Origin: Thermoanaerobaculia bacterium
GTDB lineage: Bacteria; Acidobacteriota; Thermoanaerobaculia; Multivoradales; UBA5704
DNA: 13,266 bases
NCBI GenBank assembly: GCA_025937035.1
Contig: JAICSG010000041.1
Span: 1-13,266, forward strand
Direction: 5' to 3'
Part shown: piece by piece, positions 6,010 through 13,266 of the stretch
Layout: each line of letters begins with the position of its first letter
Numbering within the stretch: the first letter of the stretch is position 1
The notes under the pieces: model-generated
The model's database searches: none
Told to the model about the DNA's origin: nothing
What the model saw: only the letters and a program-made list of their open reading frames with translations
Position numbers and translations under genes: made by a program

Positions 6010-8214
6010 TCAGCGGCTCCCGCGCGTCCCCGGCGCCGGCGCGCCGCGCACGGCGAACTGGGCCGAGCTGGTCTCCGCCTTGCCGGCGCCGTCGGTCAGC
6101 GTCACGCGCAGCGAGTAGTTGCCCGGCGGCAGCGAGGGGGGCTGGAAGGTGGCCAGCAGGCGGGTCGGACCGGCGCCGCCCCCCACCTCCTTGTCCACCA
6201 CCTTGAAGGCGCCCCCCGGCAGCTCCCGGCCGTCGGCGGACACCACCTGCACGCGGGTCCGCCAGTCCCCCGGCCGCAGGTTGTAGCCCACCAGCACGAG
6301 CCGCGACTCCTGCCCCGGGGTCAGCACCGGACGCGAGGCCGGAATGTACGGCTGGTCCTTGAGCATGAACGGGTAGGGGAGCTGCTGCCCCTCCTTGACG
6401 GCCTCCCGCGCCGGCAGCCAGCGCCCCGGAGCCTCCTGGAAGAGGGCCGGCAGCAGCGCCGCCTCCCCCGCCGCGGGCACCGCCAGCGGGGTCACCCGCA
6501 GGCTGGAGGCGCCCGTGATGCCGTTGCGCACCAGGGTGCGCAGCGAGTAGGCCCCCGGGGTCAGCTCCACGTGGCCGAAGAACTTCAGCCCCGACTGGCG
6601 CAGCACCGGCTCCACCTTGACCAGGTCGAGATCCACCGTCTGGGTCAGAAAGGCCTGGATCGAGCCGCTCGAGTCGAGCGCGTAGATGTAGATCTCCAGC
6701 GGCAGGCGCGAGGCCTGCCGGCCGGCCAGCAGCGACGGGCCGTCCACCTCGATCACCACCGGCACGTAGGCCTTCGGCCCGCCCAGCGCGAACGGCGCCG
6801 CCAGCACCGCGGTGGCGATCTCGCCGCTGTCCCGGCTCATCAGGTCGCTCGCCGCCTCCAGCACCCTCGCCTCCGGCGTCTGCTGCCTGTAGGGCACCGG
6901 CGCGTAGTAGCCCTGGCGGGCCACCACCCGCGCGCCGCGGGGACCGTTCTTCAGCTCCACCCGCAGCTTGTGGAACGAGCCGTCCGGCTTGACCTCCTCG
7001 GCCGGCTGGAAGGAGAGCACGTAGGTGACCCCGGTGCGGCGCAGCATCTGGCCCATGGCGGCCGAGAGGTCGTTGAAATTCTCGAACAGCTCGCCCCCCG
7101 TGCTCTTCGCCATGTTGAACAGGGTCTCGCGGCCGCTGGGCCGCTGGGCCCCCTGCTCGGCGCCGGCCCGCAGGCCGCCGACGTCCACCGCCTGGATCAC
7201 GCAGTCGGCGCGGCGGAAAGCCTCCAGCATCCCCTCGACGGCGTTCTGGGTGTGGGTGTCGCCGAACCTGGCGTCCGAGCCGGAAGCCCCGGTCTCGGCG
7301 GTGATCCGGGTCTCGTCGCCGATGTCCTTCGGGGGGGTCGCGCCCTCGGCGGTCCTGGGCTCGGTATTCGACCGGCCGGAGACCAGCGCGCTGTCGAACC
7401 CCTCGGAGAGATAGACCACGTACTTGCGCCCCTCGACATCGGCCATCAGCCGCGCCAGCTCGGCGAACGACTGGGTCAGCCCGAGCACGTCCCGCTGGCG
7501 GGCCGTGGCGTCGGCGCGCTCGGCGGCGTTGGCGAAGGTGCTCAGGGTGTCGAGGAGCTGAGTCTGCTCGGCCTCCTTGATCTCCCGGCTGGGGCCGGGC
7601 AGGGTCTGCCCCGTCACCGGCTGGCCGCCCGTCCCCACCCGGTTCTGCTCGGCCTGGGCGTAGACCAGCTTCAGCGGGTCGGAGGCGCGGTCGACCAGCT
7701 TCGGCAGGCCGAGGGTGTCGATGGCGGCGGCGATCTGCTTGCGGTCCGGCGTGAAGCCGAGCACGAGCTGGGGCCCGTGCTGGTTGGTGTAGGTGGCCAC
7801 CGCCACCAGGTCGGTGGGGTGGAGGTCGCCGACCACCTTCTGGGCGGCCTCCCGCGCCTTGACGATCGACTTCGGCTCCGAGTAGGAGAGGTCGAACAGC
7901 AGCAGGAAGTGGCGGCGCGCCGAGACGGGGACCGCCCGGGGGCCCGCCGCTCCCCCTGCCGGAGCGGCGGCCAGGTCGAGCACCTCGAAGCCGGTGACCG
8001 GCACCTTCTTGCGGCCGTCGTAGACCTCGAAGTCCTTGGCCGTGAGGCCGCGGACCGGCTCGCCGTCCTTGACCACCTGGACGGGGACCTCCACGACGAC
8101 CACCTGCGTGGCCCCCGAGAAGGTCTGCTGGGCGGTGCCGGGCACCGGCCAGAGGCTCAAGGCCACGGCGGCGAGAGCGGCGGTGACGCGTTGCAAGCGG
8201 CTGAAACAGCTCAT
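6010..8214 (-). CDS. Exported VWA-domain protein, acidobacterial VWFA-related family (VWA-3)
   Basis: This protein has 734 residues when started at the ATG at 8214, which has AAAGGG 6 bases upstream and gives a clean signal peptide (about 1-28, ending PGTA). An earlier in-frame start near 8286 would add 24 residues of non-signal sequence and overlap the preceding gene. The N-terminal module is at about 38-81 (VEVPVQVVKDGEPVRGL, DFEVYDG). The VWA-like region keeps a complete DxSxS MIDAS motif, DLSYS at 108-112, and also has TDLVAVATY at 134-142, YLSEGFD at 268-274, RRADC (C338), AVDVGGLRAG, STGGE and GYYAP at 435-439. Between the first and second of these lies a charged, probably helical insert of about 100 residues. 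The C-terminal part has LEIYIYALD, ELTPGAYSLRTLVRNG and LPPGNYSLRVTLTDG. It is likely soluble in the periplasm or secreted, since there is no lipobox and no second membrane segment. It is separated from the next gene by only 5 bases. Confidence 0.92.
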   Translation of the reverse strand: MSCFSRLQRVTAALAAVALSLWPVPGTAQQTFSGATQVVVVEVPVQVVKDGEPVRGLTAKDFEVYDGRKKVPVTGFEVLDLAAAPAGGAAGPRAVPVSARRHFLLLFDLSYSEPKSIVKAREAAQKVVGDLHPTDLVAVATYTNQHGPQLVLGFTPDRKQIAAAIDTLGLPKLVDRASDPLKLVYAQAEQNRVGTGGQPVTGQTLPGPSREIKEAEQTQLLDTLSTFANAAERADATARQRDVLGLTQSFAELARLMADVEGRKYVVYLSEGFDSALVSGRSNTEPRTAEGATPPKDIGDETRITAETGASGSDARFGDTHTQNAVEGMLEAFRRADCVIQAVDVGGLRAGAEQGAQRPSGRETLFNMAKSTGGELFENFNDLSAAMGQMLRRTGVTYVLSFQPAEEVKPDGSFHKLRVELKNGPRGARVVARQGYYAPVPYRQQTPEARVLEAASDLMSRDSGEIATAVLAAPFALGGPKAYVPVVIEVDGPSLLAGRQASRLPLEIYIYALDSSGSIQAFLTQTVDLDLVKVEPVLRQSGLKFFGHVELTPGAYSLRTLVRNGITGASSLRVTPLAVPAAGEAALLPALFQEAPGRWLPAREAVKEGQQLPYPFMLKDQPYIPASRPVLTPGQESRLVLVGYNLRPGDWRTRVQVVSADGRELPGGAFKVVDKEVGGGAGPTRLLATFQPPSLPPGNYSLRVTLTDGAGKAETSSAQFAVRGAPAPGTRGSR

Positions 8215-8293
8215 CTTCGTCCCTTTCAGCCCTCGGTGAAGCTCCATCTCCTCCGACACAAAACAGCCATGGGAAAGAATCAACAAAATAGCA

Positions 8294-10462
8294 TCAATGG
8301 GCGGCTTTGACCACGAACGGCGCGCTGGTGGCGCTCGCCGCGCCGGCGGCGCCGGTGAGGGTGACGCTCAGCGTGTACTCCCCCGGCGGCAGGGCGGGCG
8401 GCCGGAAGGCGGCCAGCAGGCGGTCCGGCCCGCCGGCGGCGGTGGCCTCCCGCTGCAGCACGCGGACGCCGCCGGTGCCGGCCTCCTTGCCGTCCGCGGC
8501 CAGCACCCGGGCGGTGGCCTTGAGGTCCCCCGCCCCCAGGTCGTAGCCCACCAGTGCCAGCGGCACCTCGGCCCCGGGGGTGAGCACCGGCCGCGAGGCC
8601 GGCACGTAGGGCTGCTGCCGGGCCATGAACGGGTAGTCGATCTGCGGCCCGCCGCGCGGCGCCTCGCGCACGAGCACCCAGCGGTTGGCCGCCGGGTCGG
8701 GGAAGAGCGGCGGCAGCAGCGCCGGCCCCTTGCCGAAGGCCGGCACGGTGAGCGGCACCACGCGCAGGCTGAAGGCGCCCGAGGCGCCGTTGCGGACCAG
8801 GGTGCGCACCGAGTACTCGCCGGGGGGGAGGTCGAGATGGCCGACGAACTTCAGGCCCCCCTGCCGCAGCCCGGGTCCCGCCTTGGCGACGTCGAGGCCG
8901 AGCTGCTGATAGAGGAAGTCCTGGATGGCGCCGGCCGCGTCCAGGGCATAGACGTAGACCTCCACCGGCAGGGCCGAGGGGGGCTGAGACCCCAGGAGCG
9001 CCGGGCCGTCCGCCTCGATGAGCACCGGCACGTAGGCCTTGTCTCCCGCATTGCCTCCGGGATTGCGGAAGGGGGCCGCCATCACCGCGCCCGGCACCGT
9101 CCCCGCCTCCTCCCCCCCCATCAGCCGCGAGGAGGCCTCGAACAGCTTCTCCAGCGGGTTGAGCTGGCCGTAGGGCTTGGGGCTGAAGTAGCCGGGCCGG
9201 TAGGAGACGTTGGTGCCCCGCGCCGCGTTCTTCAGCTCGACCTTGAGCTTGTGGTACTCGCCAGGCTTCCCCTTCTCCGGCTGGAAGGAGAGGACGTAGG
9301 TGACGCTGGTGCGGTCGAGGATGCCGCCCATGGCGCCGGTGAGGTCGTTCGAGTTCTGCACCAGCTCGCCGCCGGTCCCCCGCGCCATGGCGAGCAGGGT
9401 ATCCTGGCCGCCGTTGCGCGCCCCCGGGCCCTGCTCGCCGCCTGCCCGCAGGCCCCCGATGTCCACCGCCTGGATCACGCAGTCGGAGCGGCGAAACTCC
9501 TCCAGCATCCGCTCCAGGGCATTGACCGTCTGGGTGCTGCCGAAGTCCTGCTCGGAGTCGGAGAGCACGACGTCCCGGTTGGCCCGGTCCTGCTGCAGGG
9601 CGTTCTGGTTCTGGAGCTCGGCGTCGCTGCCCACGCCGAGCGAGCCGGGGTTGCCGGCCGGCCCGCCGCCGCCGGTCAGCAGGGCGCTGTTGAACCCCTC
9701 GGAGAAGTAGATCACCTGCTTGCGCCCGGGCAGCCCCCGCAGCATCTGGGCGAGCTGGGCGTTGGCGCGGGTCAGGGCGGTGGCCGCCGCCTTGTCGTTG
9801 GCGCGGGTCGACTCCCGGCCGAGGTTGGCGAGCTGCCCCCCCTGGGCGTCGATCAGCTCGTTGGAGCGGGCGGTGTCGGCCTCCTGGGAGGGGCTGGCGA
9901 GTTGGGGCCCCCCGGCGCCGCGCTTCAACACCAGCCGCAGCGGATCGCCAGCCTTGTCGTCGCGCACCGCGCCCAGGGCGTCGAGCGCCGCGTCCACCTG
10001 CCGCCGGTCGGAGGTGAAGCCGAGCAGGATCTGGGACCCGCGGGCCGCGCTGTAGGTGGCGACCCCCACCAGGTCGCCCGGCCGGATCCCCTTGAGCACC
10101 AGGGAGCGGGCCGCCTCGCGCGCCGCCACCACCGACTTGGGATTGGAGAAGGCGAGGTCGAACAGCAGCAGGAGCTGGCGCCGGCCGGCCGGCGGGACGC
10201 CGCCGCGCGCCACCGCCGGGGACGCCAGGTCGACGGCGTGGAACCCGGTGATGTTGAGCTTCTTGCGTCCCTCGTACAGCTCGAAGTCGGCGGCCGTCAG
10301 GCCGCGCACCGGCTGGCCGTCGCGCACCACCTGGACGGGCACCTCGACCTCGACCACGTCGGTCGATCCGGAGAACGTCGTCTGCGCGCCCGCGGGCGCC
10401 GTGAGCATGGCGAGAGCCAACCCGGCGGCGCCGAGCCCTCCCAGCAGGAATCCCTTCCGCAT
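8294..10462 (-). CDS. Exported VWA-domain protein, acidobacterial VWFA-related family (VWA-2)
   Basis: This protein has 722 residues from the ATG at 10462, which has GGAGG (10472-10468) 5 bases upstream. An in-frame TTG at 10474 is less likely. The signal peptide is residues 1-26 (RK, hydrophobic core, AGA). The N-terminal module (VEVPVQVVRDGQPVRGL, DFELYEG) spans about 36-79. In the VWA-like region the MIDAS motif reads DLAFS (102-106), and the later strand YFSEGFN (252-258) has Asn where other copies have Asp or Glu. RRSDC (C328, the only cysteine), AVDIGGLRAG, GTGGE and GYFSP (424-428) follow. The loop after SEGFN is Gly/Pro-rich (GGGGPAGNPG) and differs from all other copies. The C-terminal part has VEVYVYALD, DLPPGEYSVRTLVRNG and LPPGEYTLSVTLTG. 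The gap before it contains a perfect 9-bp hairpin, and 79 bases separate it from the next paralog. Confidence 0.92.
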   Translation of the reverse strand: MRKGFLLGGLGAAGLALAMLTAPAGAQTTFSGSTDVVEVEVPVQVVRDGQPVRGLTAADFELYEGRKKLNITGFHAVDLASPAVARGGVPPAGRRQLLLLFDLAFSNPKSVVAAREAARSLVLKGIRPGDLVGVATYSAARGSQILLGFTSDRRQVDAALDALGAVRDDKAGDPLRLVLKRGAGGPQLASPSQEADTARSNELIDAQGGQLANLGRESTRANDKAAATALTRANAQLAQMLRGLPGRKQVIYFSEGFNSALLTGGGGPAGNPGSLGVGSDAELQNQNALQQDRANRDVVLSDSEQDFGSTQTVNALERMLEEFRRSDCVIQAVDIGGLRAGGEQGPGARNGGQDTLLAMARGTGGELVQNSNDLTGAMGGILDRTSVTYVLSFQPEKGKPGEYHKLKVELKNAARGTNVSYRPGYFSPKPYGQLNPLEKLFEASSRLMGGEEAGTVPGAVMAAPFRNPGGNAGDKAYVPVLIEADGPALLGSQPPSALPVEVYVYALDAAGAIQDFLYQQLGLDVAKAGPGLRQGGLKFVGHLDLPPGEYSVRTLVRNGASGAFSLRVVPLTVPAFGKGPALLPPLFPDPAANRWVLVREAPRGGPQIDYPFMARQQPYVPASRPVLTPGAEVPLALVGYDLGAGDLKATARVLAADGKEAGTGGVRVLQREATAAGGPDRLLAAFRPPALPPGEYTLSVTLTGAAGAASATSAPFVVKAAH

Positions 10463-10475
10463 GTTCGCCTCCAAG

Positions 10476-10498
10476 CCCGGCTGGCAGGCCCAGCCGGG
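10476..10498 (-). promoter_or_regulatory. Perfect 9-bp hairpin in the leader of VWA-2
   Basis: CCCGGCTGG (10476-10484) and CCAGCCGGG (10490-10498) are perfect inverted repeats around a 5-base loop. In the minus-strand transcript the hairpin ends 3 bases before the GGAGG ribosome binding site. There is no U-run after it, so it is not an ordinary intrinsic terminator. It could stabilise the 3' end of the upstream cistron after processing or influence ribosome loading on VWA-2. The structure is certain from the sequence; its role is inference. Confidence 0.5.
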
Positions 10499-10550
10499 AA
10501 GCCCTCACTTGGTTTCAGCAGATCAGAACGTCAAATCACCATCCAAAATA

Positions 10551-12740
10551 TCAGCGAATGACCTGGAAGGGTAGAGAATTCGTCTGTTTGTGCCCGGTGG
10601 CCGGATCGGTCACCGCCACCTTCAACACGTAATCGCCGGCCGAGAGCCCCGCCGGATCGAAGGTGGCGACCAGCTTGTCGAGCCCCTGGATGCCGGTGGC
10701 GGTGCGCTCGACGCGCGACAGCTTCCCCTGGGGAGCGGATTTGCCGTCGGCGGCCAGCACCTCCCCCTTCACGGCGAGCTCCCCCTTGCCGAGGTTGTAG
10801 GCCACCAGGCAGAGCCGGGCGGGCTTCTCGCCGCTCAGCACCGGCCGGGCGGCGGGCACGTAGGGCTCGCCGGAGACGGTGAACGGGTAGACCACCGACC
10901 CCTTCAGCTCGCCGCCGGTCTGCTCGCGCACCAGCAGCCACTTCTGATGGTCCTCCATGAAGAAGGGGGGGAGCAGGACCGGCTGGGCCTCGGCATAGGA
11001 GGGGACGGTCACCGGCACGGTCTGCACCCCGGTGCGCCCGCTGCCGGCGTTGCGCACCAGCACGCGGACATGGTAGGTGCCGGGCTCGAGATCGAAGTGG
11101 CCGTAGTACTTGATCCCCCCCTCCTCCATCCCCTTGCGGGCGCCCCCCTTGTCGAGGTCGAGCGCCACCCGGCGGTTGAAGAAGTCGCGCATCCGCCCCT
11201 GCTGGTCGCTGACGTAGGCGTAGATCTCGACGTCCAGCTTCTTCCCCTTCTCTCCCGCCAGCAGGCTCTTGCCGCTCGCCTCGATGATCACCGGCACGTA
11301 GGCGCGCTCCGGGGTGGCGCGGAACGGCGCGGTGAGGACGTTGAGGTCGAGGTCCCGCCGCGGCGTGGCGCTGGCGATGCCGTCCGAGGCCAGGAGGTTG
11401 CGCTCCAGAGGATCGAGCTGCTGGAACGGCCGCGGCGCGTAGTAGCCGGCGCGGTGGGTCAGCCGGGCCCCCGGCGGCAGCTTCGCCTTCACCCGCAGCT
11501 TGTGGTAGGCGCCGTCGGTCTTAAGGTCCGAGCGCTCGAAGGTGAGCAGGTAGGTGACGCTGGTCTTCTCGAGCATCCGGTCGAGCGGCTCGCGCAGGTT
11601 GTTGGCGTCCTTGAACAGCTCGCCGCCCGTCTCGTTGGCCATGTAGAAGAGGGCCCCCTCGCCGCTCGGGCGGGCCTGCTCGTCGGCCCCCGCCCGCAGG
11701 CCCCCGATGTCGACCGCCTGGATGACGCAGTCGGCGCGCCGGAACTGGTCGAGCATGCGGTTGATGTCCCCCTGCAGGCTGGTGTTGCCGAAGCGCTGGT
11801 CGCTGTCGACGAAGTAGGACTGGCCGAAGAGCACATTGTCGGCGTCCTCCGCCGCCTCCGGGTCGGTGGTGTCGCGGCCGAGCAGCAGCCGGCTGTCGAA
11901 CCCCTCGGAGAAGAAGACGACCTGCTTGCGCCCCTGGACGGCGTTGAGCGCCTTGGCCACCTGGGCGAGCGAGCGCGAGTAGTTGGAGATCCGGCTCATC
12001 TGGAAGGAGCGCTCCTCCTTCTGGGCGGCGAGGGCGATCGACTTCAGATACTCGTAGATCTCCTGGTCCTTGAGCTCCTGCCGGTCGTTGTGCCCCTGGC
12101 CCGAGGCCAGGTTGAGCAGGGCGTTGTCGGGCTCGTCGATGACGAAGCGCAGCGGGTCGAATTTCGATTGGCCGAGCGCCTGGTGGTAGCCGAGGGTGTC
12201 GACGGCCCGCGCGAGCTGCACGCGGTCGGGGGTGAAGGTGACGATCAGCTTGGGGCCGGTCTCCAGCGAGTAGGTGGCCACCGCCGCGAGGTCGGTCGGA
12301 TGGAGCGAATGGAGCACGAACTCGCGGGCCGCCAGCCGCGCCTTGAGGATCGAGCTCGGGGTCGAGAACGAGAGGTCGAACAGCAGCAGGATGTGGCGCC
12401 GCGCCGCCGGCCGCAGCTCGGGGGGCGCCGGGGCGGCGGGCTCCGGCGCTCCGGGGGCGCCGGGCTCCTGGATCGTCTTGAGGTCGACCACCTCGAAAGA
12501 GCTGATCGTCTGCTTGTCGTTGCCGTCCCAGACCTCGAAGTCGGCGGCGGAGAGCCCGCGCACCGGCTCGCCGTCGCGGCTGACGACGTTGACCGGCACC
12601 TCCACGGAGACCACCTGGGAGCTGCCCTCGAAGGTCGGCGCCTGGCGTTGCGCCGCCCCGGCCGGCAGGGCCACGAGCACAGGGGTGAGGATCAGCAGGA
12701 GGCCGGGGAGCGGGGAACGGAGGCGTGAATACGAGCGCAT
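10551..12740 (-). CDS. Exported VWA-domain protein, acidobacterial VWFA-related family (VWA-1)
   Basis: This protein has 729 residues from the ATG at 12740, with AAGGAG 6 bases upstream. An ATG at 12773 would add 11 residues before the signal peptide and is rejected. The signal peptide covers about 1-30 (ends AGAA). The N-terminal module (VEVPVNVV, DGEPVRGL, DFEVWDG) spans about 43-87, followed by a Pro/Ala-rich linker (about 92-113) that is longer than in the other copies. The VWA-like region keeps a full DxSxS motif, DLSFS at 122-126, then TDLAAVATY (149-157), a long helical insert (about 185-268), FFSEGFD (276-282), RRADC (C338), AVDIGGLRAG, ETGGE and GYYAP (432-436). The C-terminal beta-rich part includes VEIYAYVSD, LEPGTYHVRVLVRNAG and a second cysteine in ARLCLVAYNLG, which no sister copy has. 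It is the first paralog of the array and lies 37 bases behind the DUF3179-like gene. Confidence 0.92.
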   Translation of the reverse strand: MRSYSRLRSPLPGLLLILTPVLVALPAGAAQRQAPTFEGSSQVVSVEVPVNVVSRDGEPVRGLSAADFEVWDGNDKQTISSFEVVDLKTIQEPGAPGAPEPAAPAPPELRPAARRHILLLFDLSFSTPSSILKARLAAREFVLHSLHPTDLAAVATYSLETGPKLIVTFTPDRVQLARAVDTLGYHQALGQSKFDPLRFVIDEPDNALLNLASGQGHNDRQELKDQEIYEYLKSIALAAQKEERSFQMSRISNYSRSLAQVAKALNAVQGRKQVVFFSEGFDSRLLLGRDTTDPEAAEDADNVLFGQSYFVDSDQRFGNTSLQGDINRMLDQFRRADCVIQAVDIGGLRAGADEQARPSGEGALFYMANETGGELFKDANNLREPLDRMLEKTSVTYLLTFERSDLKTDGAYHKLRVKAKLPPGARLTHRAGYYAPRPFQQLDPLERNLLASDGIASATPRRDLDLNVLTAPFRATPERAYVPVIIEASGKSLLAGEKGKKLDVEIYAYVSDQQGRMRDFFNRRVALDLDKGGARKGMEEGGIKYYGHFDLEPGTYHVRVLVRNAGSGRTGVQTVPVTVPSYAEAQPVLLPPFFMEDHQKWLLVREQTGGELKGSVVYPFTVSGEPYVPAARPVLSGEKPARLCLVAYNLGKGELAVKGEVLAADGKSAPQGKLSRVERTATGIQGLDKLVATFDPAGLSAGDYVLKVAVTDPATGHKQTNSLPFQVIR

Positions 12741-12777
12741 CGTGAGCTCCTTGAGATGGCCGTGGAAAATCATGGTA

Positions 12778-13266
12778 CTACCGGGGCGGCCCCCCGTATA
12801 GCTCCGACTGAGGGAAGAAGGCGTACCAGCCGAGCCAGAAGGACAGGTGGCCGGAGAGGCGCGGCAGCGGAGGGATCGCGGGATCGGCCGCCACCGGAGC
12901 GAGCGCCTCCTCGCCGGCGCTCCAGCGGCGACCGTCGGCGTCGACCAGCTCGGCCGCGTCGGAGCCCGGCTTGAAGGTCCGGCCGCCCCGGCGGTAGACG
13001 CGCACCGCGCCGGAGCCCGGGTCGGCCACCACCACCAGGGGCTCGCCCCCCAGCGTGTCGTTGATCACCCGCTCCTTCAGGGCCCGCTCGACCGGATAGG
13101 CCTTGGCCCGCTCGCCCAGGCGCACCGCGTAGATCTCGGCCTTGGGATCGAGGGCGCCGCTCTTCAGCCAGACCGGGAAGGCGACGCCGGCCCGCCGCTG
13201 CCCTGCGGCGCCCGGCAGGTAGCGGAACCCCCACCGCCTCTCCATCTCCGGATCGAGGGCGAGGAC
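12778..13266 (-). CDS. DUF3179-like protein, 3' part (5' end outside the window)
   Basis: This open frame enters from the right edge and ends at TAG (12780-12778), giving 162 residues of C-terminal sequence. The in-frame ATG at 13245 is unlikely to be the start, because the frame is open through VLALDPE upstream of it. The segment EIYAVRLGERAKAYPVE followed by ERVINDTLGGEPLVVV matches the core of the DUF3179 family as I know it (a Tyr-Pro segment, then a 'hEhVNDTxGG' strand). The end, SGHLSFWLGWYAFFPQSELY, resembles the family's 'W-aromatic-W ... P-x-T' finish. Where many members carry a YCPxC motif this protein reads VADPGSGA, so no cysteine is present. Function of DUF3179 is not established. 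Its position directly ahead of the VWA array suggests co-transcription. The family call is by recognition and is moderately sure. Confidence 0.7.
   Translation of the reverse strand, partial: VLALDPEMERRWGFRYLPGAAGQRRAGVAFPVWLKSGALDPKAEIYAVRLGERAKAYPVERALKERVINDTLGGEPLVVVADPGSGAVRVYRRGGRTFKPGSDAAELVDADGRRWSAGEEALAPVAADPAIPPLPRLSGHLSFWLGWYAFFPQSELYGGPPR

Noticed and set aside
8215..8293. Promoter in the VWA-2/VWA-3 gap (TTGTTG, 17 bases, TTTTGT on the minus strand).
   Set aside because: Both hexamers match the sigma-70 consensus at only about half of the positions. The gap is locally A/T-richer than its surroundings, but that is not enough for a call.
1291..12728. Long plus-strand open frames of about 580-800 codons opposite each VWA gene (1291-3705, 4310-6118, 6571-8310, 8297-10561, 10590-12728).
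   Set aside because: They recur at the same offset opposite every paralog and encode low-complexity Gly/Val/His/Arg-rich sequence with no signal peptide. This is the usual antisense shadow of GC-rich coding sequence. The minus-strand frames have SD sites, signal peptides and family motifs.

Overview
The window is strongly G+C-rich, and every gene I can support lies on the minus strand, so transcription runs from right to left. It most likely comes from an Acidobacteriota genome. Five consecutive genes encode exported proteins of the 'VWFA-related Acidobacterial domain' type (TIGR03436-like). That family is known for large paralogous expansions in Acidobacteriota. I cannot assign a class or species from the sequence.

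Layout in transcription order: (1) 13266-12778, the 3' part of a DUF3179-like gene cut by the window edge. (2) 12740-10551, 10462-8294, 8214-6010, 6004-3860 and 3765-1579, five tandem paralogous VWA-type genes, here called VWA-1 to VWA-5 in that order. Each has a signal peptide, a conserved N-terminal beta module, a VWA-like fold with a long variable insert, and about 300 residues of C-terminal beta-rich sequence. (3) 1583-396, an RlmI-type 23S rRNA m5C methyltransferase that overlaps the end of VWA-5 and has no ordinary start codon. (4) 395-1, no supported gene, but an array of degenerate 21-bp units, each an imperfect inverted repeat, that begins at or beyond the left edge.

Gaps between genes are 5 to 94 bases and all are co-oriented, so a single long operon or a few overlapping transcripts is plausible. 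VWA-3 and VWA-4 are only 5 bases apart, and their proteins look like the closest pair. The exported VWA proteins probably act outside the cytoplasm in binding or assembly. No catalytic motif is visible, and the substrate is unknown. The methyltransferase is a housekeeping ribosome-modification gene and need not be functionally related.

The most unusual points are the 21-bp palindromic array, the five-copy paralog array with stepwise loss of the metal-site (MIDAS) residues, and the GTT at the expected start of rlmI, which shares a base with the stop codon of the preceding gene.
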